Positions 35,432 through 43,712 of a DNA stretch of 64,000 nucleotides are shown one piece after another. A program made the position numbers and the translations under genes. The notes below the pieces were generated by a model that was not told where the DNA came from, searched no databases, and worked only from the letters and a program-made list of their open reading frames with translations. The number at the start of each line of letters is the position of its first letter. The first letter of the stretch is position 1. The stretch comes from Geodermatophilus telluris (lineage in GTDB: Bacteria; Actinomycetota; Actinomycetes; Mycobacteriales; Geodermatophilaceae): contig NZ_FMZF01000004.1 in NCBI RefSeq assembly GCF_900102745.1, positions 124,001 to 188,000 of the forward strand, in the 5' to 3' direction.

Positions 35432-36475
35432 ATGACCCGCTACGGCGCCCAGTTCGGGCCGGACATCACCTACCTCGGTGTCGACCGCTGCGACCTCGAC
35501 GACCCGGCCTCCTTCGCCGGCGCCGACGTCGTCGTGCTCGGCGCACCCTTCGACGGCGGCACCTCGCACCGCCCCGGCACCCGCTTCGGCCCGCAGGCGA
35601 TCCGGATGACCGACTACCTCCCGCACGACGGGTCGCGGCCGAGCCTGGCGCTGCGCACCGACGGGCTGCGCGACCTGCGCGTGCTCGACGCCGGCGACGT
35701 CGAGATGTACTCCGGCGACATCGAGACGGCGCTGCCGGCGCTCGAGGCCGCGGTGGAGACCGTCGCGCGGTCCGGGGCTGTCCCGGTCGTGCTCGGCGGG
35801 GACCACTCCATCGCCTTCGCCGACGCCAAGGGCGTGGCCAACGTGCTCGGCCACGGCCGGGTGTCGATGATCCACTTCGACGCACACGCCGACACCGGCG
35901 ACATCGAGTTCGGGTCGCTGTGGGGCCACGGCCAGCCGATGCGCCGGCTCATCGAGTCCGGTGCGCTGCGCGGCGACCGGTTCCTGCAGGTCGGGCTGCG
36001 CGGCTACTGGCCGCCGCCGGAGACGCTGGACTGGATGGCCGCGCAGCGGATGCGCTCCTACGAGATGACCGAGATCGGCCACCGCGGGCTCGACGCGTGC
36101 CTCACCGAGGCCTCGGCGATCGCCACCGACGAGTGCGACGGCGTCTTCCTCTCGGTCGACATCGACGTCTGCGACCCCGGGCACGCGCCGGGCACCGGGA
36201 CGCCGGAGCCCGGTGGGCTGACGGCCCGCCAGCTGCTCGACGCCGTCCGCCGGCTGTGCCTGGAGCTGCCGGTGGTCGGCATCGACGTCGTCGAGGTCAG
36301 CCCGCCCTACGACCACGCCGACATCACCGCGGCGCTGGCCAACCGCGTCGTCCTCGAGGCGCTCTCGGCGCTGGCCCGCCGCCGGCGCGACGCCCGCGAC
36401 GGCACCCGCTGGGACCCCGCCCTCCCCCTGCTCGCGAACCGCCCCGACACCCCCACCCAGGAGAACCCGTCATGA
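35432..36475 (+). CDS. speB: agmatinase-family ureohydrolase
   Basis: 347 residues. The manganese ligands are in GGDHS (D124, H125), DAHAD (150-154) and SVDIDVCDPGHAPG (D243, D245). The substrate loop GTGTPEPGG is typical of agmatinase and related ureohydrolases. It would hydrolyse agmatine to putrescine and urea; guanidino acids are alternatives. Its TGA overlaps the ATG of the amine oxidase, so product and next enzyme are translationally coupled, supporting a putrescine-forming role. Confidence 0.88.
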   Translation: MTRYGAQFGPDITYLGVDRCDLDDPASFAGADVVVLGAPFDGGTSHRPGTRFGPQAIRMTDYLPHDGSRPSLALRTDGLRDLRVLDAGDVEMYSGDIETALPALEAAVETVARSGAVPVVLGGDHSIAFADAKGVANVLGHGRVSMIHFDAHADTGDIEFGSLWGHGQPMRRLIESGALRGDRFLQVGLRGYWPPPETLDWMAAQRMRSYEMTEIGHRGLDACLTEASAIATDECDGVFLSVDIDVCDPGHAPGTGTPEPGGLTARQLLDAVRRLCLELPVVGIDVVEVSPPYDHADITAALANRVVLEALSALARRRRDARDGTRWDPALPLLANRPDTPTQENPS

Positions 36476-38412
36476 CCGAGCCCGCGACGTCCTGCCACGC
36501 CTCCGGCTCGGCCGGCCGGTCGGCGGCCGCCGGCACCCCGCACCCGCTCGACCCGCTGGGGCCCGACGAGTTCCGCGCCGCCGCCGCGATCCTGCGCCGG
36601 GACAGGGGGGTCGACGAGCGCTGGCGGTTCGCCTCCATCGAGCTGCGCGAGCCGGCCAAGGACGTCGTCCGCGCCTTCTCCCCCGGTGACCCGATGCGCC
36701 GCGAGGCCCGGGTGACCGTGTGGAGCCGCGACGAGGGCACGCCGTACAAGGCGGTCGTCTCGCTCACCGACGACGCCGTCCTCTCCTGGGAGGCGGTGCC
36801 CGGCGAGCAGGCGAACATGACCCTCGACGAGTGGCACGAGGCGCACGAGGTGCTCATCCAGCACCCCGACGTGGTCGCGGCGCTGGGCAAGCGGGGCATC
36901 ACCGACCTCGACCTGGTGCTCATCGACACCTGGGCCTACGGCCACTCGCTCATCCCGCAGGGCCTGCAGGACCGCCGCGTCGGCTGGACCGACGTGTGGC
37001 GCCGCTCGGAGCCGAACGGCAACCCGTACGCCAACCCGGTCATGGGCCTGCACTTCGTCGTCGACCTCAACACGATGGAGCTGCTGCAGGTCGAGGACAC
37101 CGCCCCGCCGCCGCAGCCCGCCGTGATGGGCGAGTACGTCCCCGCGCTCGTGCCGGGCCTGCAGCAGCGCACCGACGTGAAGCCGCTGGAGATCACCCAG
37201 CCCGAGGGCGTGTCCTTCGAGCTCGACGGCCACGAGCTGCGCTGGCAGAAGTGGTCGATGCGGCTGGGCTTCAACCACCGCGAGGGCCTGGTCATCCACC
37301 GGGTGTCCTACGACGGCCGCCCGGTGGCGCACCGGATGTCGTTCGCCGAGATGGTGGTGCCCTACCGCGACCCGAGCCCCGACCACCACCGGCGCACCGC
37401 GTTCGACATCGGCGAGTGGGGCCTGGGGTTCATGACCACCTCGCTCAAGCTCGGCTGCGACTGCCTCGGCGACATCACCTACGTCGACGCCGTCCTGCAC
37501 GACACCCGCGGCGAGCCGTACACCATCGAGAACGCCCTCTGCCTGCACGAGGAGGACGACGGCGTGCTGTGGAAGCACGTCGACGAGCAGGCGGGCTCGG
37601 AGGTGCGGCGGTCGCGGCGGATGGTGGTGTCGTTCCACGCCACCGTGGCCAACTACGAGTACCTGACCTACTGGCGCTTCTACCAGGACGGCACGATCCA
37701 GTGCGAGGTCCGCGCCACCGGGATCATGGTGACCAGCGCCTACCAGGACACCCCGCCGGCCTACGGCACCGTGGTCGACGAGCGCACCTACGCGCCGATC
37801 CACCAGCACTTCATCGTCGCGCGGCTGGACATGGAGGTCGACGGCCCGCAGAACACCGTCGTCGTCACCGAGAGCGAGGCGCTGCCGGTGTCCGACGACA
37901 ACCCGTACGGGCTCGCCGTCGTGACGAGGAGCCGGCCGGTGGAGCGGGAGTCGGAGGGGCGGCTCGACGTCGACTTCGCCACCCAGCGGTCGTTCAAGGT
38001 GGTCAACCGGACCAAGCCGAACCGGCTGGGGACGGCGCCGGGCTACAAGCTGTACCCGAACGCGGCGCTGCCCTCGCTGGCGCACCCGGACGCGCCGTTC
38101 CGGCAGCGGGCGCAGGTCATCGACCACCCGGTGTGGGTGAGCCGGTTCGACGAGGAGCAGCGCTGGCCCTCGGGCGAGTTCTGCAACCAGAGCCGCCGCG
38201 ACGCGGGCCTGCCGGTGTGGCAGGAGGCCGACCGCCCGCTGGTGGACACCGAGGTCGTGCTCTGGCACGTCTTCGGCATCCACCACGTGCCACGGCCGGA
38301 GGACTGGCCGGTCATGCCGGTCGACGTCGTGAGCTTCGACCTCAAGCCGGTGGGCTTCTTCGACCGCAACCCGGCCCTCGACGTTCCCCCGGCCCCCGGC
38401 ACGTGCCACTAG
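36472..38412 (+). CDS. copper amine oxidase (topaquinone-dependent)
   Basis: 646 residues, usual length for bacterial primary-amine oxidases. The topaquinone precursor is Y395 in TVANYEY; copper ligands are H444 and H446 (IHQHF) with a third at H604/H605; the catalytic base is D312 in FDIGEWG. It oxidises primary amines to aldehydes, H2O2 and ammonia. There is no signal peptide. ATG overlaps the agmatinase stop by 4 bp. Putrescine, agmatine, histamine or tyramine are candidates; coupling to agmatinase favours a diamine or guanidino-amine. Confidence 0.93.
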   Translation: MTEPATSCHASGSAGRSAAAGTPHPLDPLGPDEFRAAAAILRRDRGVDERWRFASIELREPAKDVVRAFSPGDPMRREARVTVWSRDEGTPYKAVVSLTDDAVLSWEAVPGEQANMTLDEWHEAHEVLIQHPDVVAALGKRGITDLDLVLIDTWAYGHSLIPQGLQDRRVGWTDVWRRSEPNGNPYANPVMGLHFVVDLNTMELLQVEDTAPPPQPAVMGEYVPALVPGLQQRTDVKPLEITQPEGVSFELDGHELRWQKWSMRLGFNHREGLVIHRVSYDGRPVAHRMSFAEMVVPYRDPSPDHHRRTAFDIGEWGLGFMTTSLKLGCDCLGDITYVDAVLHDTRGEPYTIENALCLHEEDDGVLWKHVDEQAGSEVRRSRRMVVSFHATVANYEYLTYWRFYQDGTIQCEVRATGIMVTSAYQDTPPAYGTVVDERTYAPIHQHFIVARLDMEVDGPQNTVVVTESEALPVSDDNPYGLAVVTRSRPVERESEGRLDVDFATQRSFKVVNRTKPNRLGTAPGYKLYPNAALPSLAHPDAPFRQRAQVIDHPVWVSRFDEEQRWPSGEFCNQSRRDAGLPVWQEADRPLVDTEVVLWHVFGIHHVPRPEDWPVMPVDVVSFDLKPVGFFDRNPALDVPPAPGTCH

Positions 38413-38852
38413 AAGGACCCCCCTGCCCCCCACCACTCGCAGGCTCGCGGCGGGCCCCTGCAGGGGAGCCGCCACTGCCGCTCGGTCCGGCGGCCCTGCC
38501 GCGGTTCCTCGCGCACAGCGCGGCGGGGGCCGCGGCGGGGTGCGCCGCCGTGCACGGCCTGGCCCTCCTCGCCGCGCCGCACGCAGGGACGGCGCTGCTG
38601 TCGGCGGCCTGCCTGCTGTGCGCGGTGCACCTGTGGCGGCGGCCGGGCCGGGCGGCGTGGGCGGCGCACGTCGTGCTGACGACGGCGATGCTGCTCGCCC
38701 ACCCGCCGGTCGCCGGCGGGCACGTGCACGCCCCCGCGACCGGCCTGGCCGTGTGGGCCGCGCCGGTCGCGGGCCTGCTGGCGGTGGTGGCGCTGCTGCT
38801 GGCCGCCGTCCGCGCGCTGGGTGCGGTCGGACCGGCCCTGCGCCGTCTCTAG
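38403..38852 (+). CDS. small unknown membrane protein
   Basis: Open frame of up to 149 residues with three or four hydrophobic segments (FLAHSAAGAAAGCAAVHGLALL, TALLSAACLLCAVHLW, AAHVVLTTAMLLAH, AVWAAPVAGLLAVVALLLAA) and a His-containing loop GGHVHAPA. The start is uncertain: GTG 38403 overlaps the oxidase stop, GTG 38550 gives 100 residues; neither has a clear ribosome site. The His-rich loop next to a copper enzyme is suggestive but unproven. Confidence 0.45.
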   Translation: MPLEGPPCPPPLAGSRRAPAGEPPLPLGPAALPRFLAHSAAGAAAGCAAVHGLALLAAPHAGTALLSAACLLCAVHLWRRPGRAAWAAHVVLTTAMLLAHPPVAGGHVHAPATGLAVWAAPVAGLLAVVALLLAAVRALGAVGPALRRL

Positions 38853-39009
38853 CGGAGCAGCCGGACGCGGATTAGCAGGCCGAGGTCGAACTATGCCCAG
38901 CCAGCGATGAGACGGGTCCGTTGTATGCGGCTTCTTGGGCGGACCAAGGGCCGCTTGTCCGGCGCGACCCCTCCTGCGGGAGGCTTGGACAACGTCTTAG
39001 AGTAGCCAC

Positions 39010-40425
39010 ATGGCTACAGATGGTTCGGGCGCGCTGAAGACGGCCGCCTTTCAGCAACCGCTCAGCAACTTTTTGGCAGGCATGGAAGCTGTTGAGGAAT
39101 TGGCAACGTTCGCGCGGGAGCATGCCCATCCTCTTGACGATGAGGAACGAGTGATACAGCAGGCGCTGTCCTCGCGCGTGAAGGCAACCCCAGAGCAAAA
39201 TATGGCCGCATACGCGGCAGTGCGTCGAATGATGGAAGGGATTACTGACGCGCTCTCAGAAAAGGGACAAGCGAGCGAAGATGCCAGTGCCGAGTCCCCA
39301 GAGGGAGTCGACGCCGCCGTCCGCCCCGCTGTGGAAGAAGCCATTGAAGTCATCCGAGAAGTATCAACTGACACCAGCGTCATGGCGCATTACATCATGG
39401 TGTACTCGAAGAACCGGGCGCGCGTTGCACGACTCGGGACCTTAAACGCTTCACTGCTGACATCCGCCGTCAGCAACTTTGAAGTCCTCATCTCGAATCT
39501 GATCAAACAATTTCTCCGAGAGAGGCCGGATGCACTGCGAGGCGACGACAGTAAGTACTCGCTCGCAGAGGTGTCCGCCTATGAGTCGCTTGAGGAGTTT
39601 CGAGACTACGCGGCAGATCGGTATGCGGAAGGCGTGCTGCGTGGTAGCTTCGATGATTGGATGAACTGGTTCGACAAACAACTGAAGATCAAATTGCACG
39701 ACGTATCAGCCACTTCATCTGGCCTAAGGGAGGTCTTCCAGCGTCGCCATCTTTTTGTTCACAACGGCGGCAGAGTGAACAGGCTGTACCTGAGTAAGCT
39801 GCCGGAGCTCAAGAGTCCCCCCGCGATTGACACTCAACTCAACGTGGATCCAGCCTACTTGTCCTCGGCGATAGATGATCTGACTGCTGCAGGAACGATT
39901 CTTACGACGCTCATTGTTCGCAAGCTGTTCACCGCCGTTGATCATGAGCATCCGGCCGACAGCATGGCCAGCGACGTGGCATACGAGTTCCTGCGAAGCG
40001 CCCGCTGGTCAGTTGTAATCACGCTGACGTCAGCCTTGTCCGATGCCTGCACATCCGATTACACGCGATACGTTATGAAGGTCAACGGATGGATCGCTCG
40101 GAAGCGGCTCAATGGAGTGGAAGCAATTCGTTCCGAAGTAGATGCCTGGCAGGTTTCCGCTCTGGCCCCCCGTTTTCGACTTGCTCGACTTGCGCTACTA
40201 GATAGGACTGAAGAGGCGCACGATTTGGCTCAGACCCTTCTAGAACAGAATGAGCTCGAACAAGCAGCCTGGGAGAGCTGGCCGCTGTTGCAAGAGATTC
40301 GAGACTTCGCCGCCACAACGCGAGCTCAATCGGAAGTGAAGCAGGAGTTGCAGTCGGCCACTGCGGTTCCACATACAGACACTCTCGGTGCTACTGGGGA
40401 GCTAAACAGTCCACAGGACGACTGA
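39010..40425 (+). CDS. HEPN-domain protein of atypical base composition
   Basis: 471 residues. The stretch from about 205 to 262 ends in EVFQRRHLFVHNGGRVNRLYL, containing R246-H-x3-H251, the Rx4-6H motif of HEPN ribonucleases; the following NxGxVN/YL pattern recurs in HEPN proteins linked to phage defence. The N-terminal half is helical and acidic (90-120). The C-terminal third is helical, ending in low-complexity polar sequence. Base composition is about 55% G+C with AT-ending codons, unlike all neighbours, suggesting recent transfer. No cognate antitoxin or nucleotidyltransferase is adjacent. Possible leaderless start: TAGAGT lies just before the ATG. Target and role unknown. Confidence 0.75.
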   Translation: MATDGSGALKTAAFQQPLSNFLAGMEAVEELATFAREHAHPLDDEERVIQQALSSRVKATPEQNMAAYAAVRRMMEGITDALSEKGQASEDASAESPEGVDAAVRPAVEEAIEVIREVSTDTSVMAHYIMVYSKNRARVARLGTLNASLLTSAVSNFEVLISNLIKQFLRERPDALRGDDSKYSLAEVSAYESLEEFRDYAADRYAEGVLRGSFDDWMNWFDKQLKIKLHDVSATSSGLREVFQRRHLFVHNGGRVNRLYLSKLPELKSPPAIDTQLNVDPAYLSSAIDDLTAAGTILTTLIVRKLFTAVDHEHPADSMASDVAYEFLRSARWSVVITLTSALSDACTSDYTRYVMKVNGWIARKRLNGVEAIRSEVDAWQVSALAPRFRLARLALLDRTEEAHDLAQTLLEQNELEQAAWESWPLLQEIRDFAATTRAQSEVKQELQSATAVPHTDTLGATGELNSPQDD

Positions 40426-40841
40426 TGCACAGCCCTGTTGCGCGGCTAGCTTGAGGTGCCTTAAGCGTTAGATGGGCACCATCCCTTCAACTCACCTGTG
40501 CACCGCGGTCCAGCTCGCGCACTGAGCGTGGCTGGACCGCGGTGGACAGGTGAGTGATATGTGATGCATCAGCCTGGGGAGGCGCGCGGGGCGCGTCTAT
40601 CGAACTCACCTCCAGGACCAAGGAGTGTCCGGGTGTGTGCTCACCGAATTGGTGAACGACTCCACGCCGCGTTGAGCAGCGTCGGCATCGTGCCCTCGAC
40701 CCAGACGACGAACCTGATGAGGTCTTCGGCAAGAAGATCCGCTCACGATCGTCGCGCCGGTGCTCGTTGTCGCCACCGGTCAGCGGTGGGAGCCTCTGCC
40801 CGGAGCGACCCGCCGTCGCCGGGCCGCGCGGAGGTCGGGCG
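40426..40841. other. 416-bp gap of intermediate composition between HEPN and TIR genes
   Basis: Contains the inverted repeat at 40491-40554 and short open frames without recognisable domains. One frame near 40690-40745 reads DPDDEPDEVFGKKIRS, which could be a degraded coding remnant. G+C falls between the HEPN gene and the typical genome, with the switch to native composition around 40760. Confidence 0.5.
40491..40554. terminator. inverted repeat after the HEPN gene
   Basis: Arms CTCACCTGT + ACCGCGGTCCAGC and their complements, separated by 2-base mismatched joints, give 22 paired bases around a 16-base loop. It lies 65 bp after the HEPN stop. Probable terminator, or one end of an acquired segment. 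Confidence 0.55.
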
Positions 40842-41882
40842 GTGCGGATCTTCCTGAGCTACCGGCGCAGCGACGTCGGCGGGTACGCCGGCCGGCTGGC
40901 CGACGGGCTGCGCGGCGGCGTCGGCGCGGACAACGTCTTCCAGGACGTGCTGACCATCGCCCCGGGTGAGGACTACACGGCGGTCATCGACCGCGCCCTC
41001 GACGACAGCGACGTGCTGCTGGCCGTCATCGGGCCCGGCTGGCTCACGGCGACGGCGCCGGACGGGTCCGCCCGGCTGGCCCAGGCCGACGACTACGTGC
41101 GGCTGGAGGTCGTCCGGGCGCTCGACCGCGGGGTGCGGGTCGTCCCGGTGCTCGTCGGCGGCGCCCGGCTGCCGGCGGCCGGCGAGCTGCCCGAGGACCT
41201 GCGGCGGCTGGCGCAGCGGCAGGCCGTGGTGCTGCGCGACGAGTCCTGGCACCAGGACGTCGACGGGCTCCTCCGGTCGCTGCGGGGCGAGGCGGCGGCA
41301 CCCACCGGCCGGCGCCGCCGCCGCGGACCGGTCCTGCTCGCCGTCGCCGTCCTGCTGGTCGTCCTCGGGGCGGGGGCCTGGTGGCTGGCGCGGCCGGCCG
41401 GCGGCGGAGGCGGCGACCCGGCCGCGGCGACGGAGACGGCTACAGAGGAGGACTCGGAGGAGGACATCGCGTCGTGCACCCCGCCGGCCGGCGACGGGTG
41501 GAGCACCCTCCCCCTCAGCGCCGACCCGACCGGCGAGGAGCAGGTCGACGGCGGCCGGCTCGACTTCGCGGTGGCCGCCGCCCACTGGCGCGCGGACCGG
41601 GCCGCCTGGCAGGTGGTCCTCGAGACGAGCATGACCGCCGACGTGCCCGAGGGCGCCTACCACGGCTCCTGGCGGTACGACTCCCTCGTCGTCGGGCAGC
41701 GGGCGTTCCCGCCGACGTGCTTCTCCCCCACCCCCGACTTCGTGGACCCCGACACGGTCGGCGACGCGCTGGTCGGCTTCGACGTCACCTGCGAGCCGGC
41801 CGGCTACGTCGAGCTCCGGCTGGAGGACGACGCCGATCGCATCGACGTCACCCCGCCCGACCTCGGTCCCGGGGACTGCTGA
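40842..41882 (+). CDS. TIR-domain protein with one transmembrane helix
   Basis: 346 residues. An N-terminal TIR domain (about 1-145) has RIFLSYRRSD, FQDVLTIAPGEDY, DSDVLLAVIGPGWL and the probable catalytic/structural E89 in DYVRLEVVRAL. A basic stop-transfer RRRRR (157-161) and helix 162-183 follow; a Gly/acidic linker leads to an extracytoplasmic domain of about 130 residues with four cysteines. TIR domains of this type can be NAD-consuming or act in scaffolding. GTG with GGAGG 7 bases upstream. Composition is native, unlike the HEPN gene. Its outer domain may sense a surface signal. Confidence 0.82.
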   Translation: MRIFLSYRRSDVGGYAGRLADGLRGGVGADNVFQDVLTIAPGEDYTAVIDRALDDSDVLLAVIGPGWLTATAPDGSARLAQADDYVRLEVVRALDRGVRVVPVLVGGARLPAAGELPEDLRRLAQRQAVVLRDESWHQDVDGLLRSLRGEAAAPTGRRRRRGPVLLAVAVLLVVLGAGAWWLARPAGGGGGDPAAATETATEEDSEEDIASCTPPAGDGWSTLPLSADPTGEEQVDGGRLDFAVAAAHWRADRAAWQVVLETSMTADVPEGAYHGSWRYDSLVVGQRAFPPTCFSPTPDFVDPDTVGDALVGFDVTCEPAGYVELRLEDDADRIDVTPPDLGPGDC

Positions 41883-41925
41883 GGACCACCGGGCCACCTC
41901 GGCCGGGCAGGGTGCGCGGCGCCTC

Positions 41926-41955
41926 CCGGGCCGGTTCCGTGCTCTGCCGGCCCGG
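41926..41955. terminator. terminator region between converging TIR and monooxygenase genes
   Basis: CCGGGCCGG/CCGGCCCGG stem with a 12-base loop. An alternative stem CTCTGCCGGC (41943-41952) with GCCGGCAGAG (41981-41990) overlaps it, so two folds compete. Confidence 0.55.
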
Positions 41956-42011
41956 TCCGACCCGGAGGGGACGGAACGAGCCGGCAGAGGTGCGCCCGGC
42001 CGGCTGGCGGC

Positions 42012-43712
42012 TCAGTCCTCGGGCAGGCGCACCGGGGCGAGCTCGTCGAACAGGTCGCCGGGGCCCGGGTTGTCCGGGTGGCTGCGCCCGCCGAGGTGGT
42101 GCACCACGCCCCACACCGCGTTGAGCGCCGTCTGCACCGCGCCCTCGGCCCAGCCGGCGGTCCAGGAGATGTCGTCGCCGGCGAGGAACAGCCCGCGGTA
42201 CTGCTCGGGCAGGTCGTCCTGCTTGAAGTGGGTGAACAGCCGCCGCTGGTAGCGGTAGTGGCCGGGCAGGTTGGCCTTGAACGCGCCCATGAAGTCGCGC
42301 TCGGACTCCCACGACACCGTCACCGGCGAGGCGATGACGTGCCGGCGCAGGTCGACGTCGGGGTAGATCTCGCGCAGCGAGGCGAGCATGACCTCCATCC
42401 GCTCGGTGGCCGACAGCGGCAGCCACTTGAGCGAGTCGTCGGCCCAGGTGTAGCTCAGGCAGATCAGCCCGGGCTTCCCCTCGCCCTGGTCGAGCAGGTA
42501 CGTGCCGCGGGTCATCCGGTCCGACAGGGTCATGCTCATCCGGTGCCGGCCGGTCCGCGGGTCGACGTCCTTCCAGAACGGCCGGTCGACCAGGCAGAAC
42601 AGCTTCGTCGAGCCCATGTAGTGGGTGCGCTCGATCGCCGTCCAGTGGTCGATCGGGAACAGGCTCTCGTCGCAGGCGATCCGGGAGAGCAGGTTCCAGC
42701 TCTGCGCGGTGAACACCGCCGCCCGGAAGGTGCGGATGCCGCCGGCGGAGTCGGTGACGGTGAGGCAGTTGGGCGCCGTGCGGTGCAGCCGGGTCACGCC
42801 GGGCAGCGGGCGCCCGCCGGCGTGCAGCGAGGCCAGGCTGGTGCCGGCCGGCCAGTGCACCGGCTCCTCGACCGCGTGCCGCCACAGCCCCACCGGGAGC
42901 TGCTGGGAACCGCCCACGATCGACAGGTGGTCGTCGTCGGCGGCGGTGTAGACCACCCGCAGGATCTCCAGCATCGAGTTCGGGTAGTCGGTGTCCCACC
43001 CGCCGGTGCCGAAGCCGACCTGGCCGAACACCTCGCGGTGCCGGAAGGAGCGGAAGGCCGGCGAGGCGGCGAGGAAGCCGTAGAAGGTGGTGTCGTCGAG
43101 CTGCTCGACCAGCTCGTCCCAGATCGCCTTGATCGTCTTGACGTCGCGGTCGCGGATGGCGGTCTGCATCTCCGCCAGCCGCGCCCCGTGCGCCAGCGTG
43201 TCGTGCCAGGCGTCGGCCACCTCGCGGTAGAGCGGCGGGAGGTCGTCGAGGGTCTGCGCGTAGTGGGTCTCGCCCTTGAGGTCGACCACCGTGCTCGGGG
43301 TGGCCACGTCGAGCGGGTTGGGGAAGCGCGTCGTGCGCAGGCCCAGCTGCCGCACGTAGGAGAAGAAGGACGTCGACGACGGCGGGAAGCGCATCGCGCC
43401 CATCTCGGCGACCACGCCGGGGTGCCCCTCGAACGGCGTGGAGCGCAGCCGGCCGCCGATCTCGTGGGCCTCGTACACGACCGGCCGCAGGCCCAGCTTC
43501 ATCAGCTCGTGGGCGGTGACGATGCCCGACAGGCCCCCGCCGATGACCGCGACCTCGGTGCCGTGCTCGCTCTCGGGCACCTCGCCCAGCCCGGCGGGGT
43601 GGGCCAGCCAGTCGTCGTAGGCGAAGGGGAAGTCCGGGCCGAACATCGTCAGCGGCCGGGCCGGGCGCTCCTCGCCCGGCTCGTGGGTGGCGACGGGGAT
43701 GGCGGAGGTCAT
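42012..43712 (-). CDS. flavin amino-acid 2-monooxygenase (lysine/arginine/tryptophan type)
   Basis: 566 residues. The start TMFGPDFPFAYDDWLAHPAG and end FLAGDDISWTAGWAEGAVQT closely resemble L-lysine 2-monooxygenase (DavB) and relatives that oxidatively decarboxylate amino acids to amides. The FAD motif is VAVIGGGLSG at about 54-63, with ELMKLGLRPVVYEA. Coupled by ATGA to an amidase gene that would hydrolyse the amide. The adjacent guanidinobutyrase-like gene makes L-arginine a stronger candidate substrate than lysine, giving 4-guanidinobutanamide (inference). Confidence 0.85.
   Translation of the reverse strand: MTSAIPVATHEPGEERPARPLTMFGPDFPFAYDDWLAHPAGLGEVPESEHGTEVAVIGGGLSGIVTAHELMKLGLRPVVYEAHEIGGRLRSTPFEGHPGVVAEMGAMRFPPSSTSFFSYVRQLGLRTTRFPNPLDVATPSTVVDLKGETHYAQTLDDLPPLYREVADAWHDTLAHGARLAEMQTAIRDRDVKTIKAIWDELVEQLDDTTFYGFLAASPAFRSFRHREVFGQVGFGTGGWDTDYPNSMLEILRVVYTAADDDHLSIVGGSQQLPVGLWRHAVEEPVHWPAGTSLASLHAGGRPLPGVTRLHRTAPNCLTVTDSAGGIRTFRAAVFTAQSWNLLSRIACDESLFPIDHWTAIERTHYMGSTKLFCLVDRPFWKDVDPRTGRHRMSMTLSDRMTRGTYLLDQGEGKPGLICLSYTWADDSLKWLPLSATERMEVMLASLREIYPDVDLRRHVIASPVTVSWESERDFMGAFKANLPGHYRYQRRLFTHFKQDDLPEQYRGLFLAGDDISWTAGWAEGAVQTALNAVWGVVHHLGGRSHPDNPGPGDLFDELAPVRLPED

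Noticed and set aside
35080-36471. N-terminal extension of the copper amine oxidase frame
   Set aside because: The extension overlaps agmatinase in another frame and has no homologous pattern; the ATG at 36472 coupled to the agmatinase stop is the natural start.
36307-38475. 722-codon minus-strand frame opposite the copper amine oxidase
   Set aside because: Composition is Val/Arg/Asp/His shadow of the oxidase gene; the oxidase has its cofactor and copper ligands intact.
38853-39009. Search for a tRNA or attachment site at the left edge of the low-GC segment
   Set aside because: No cloverleaf-like sequence and no direct repeat matching the right edge could be found by eye.
42012-43712. Calling the monooxygenase an indole-acetamide-forming tryptophan 2-monooxygenase
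   Set aside because: The sequence opening and end match the lysine-type enzyme better, and the neighbouring ureohydrolase and cationic-type permease favour a basic amino acid.
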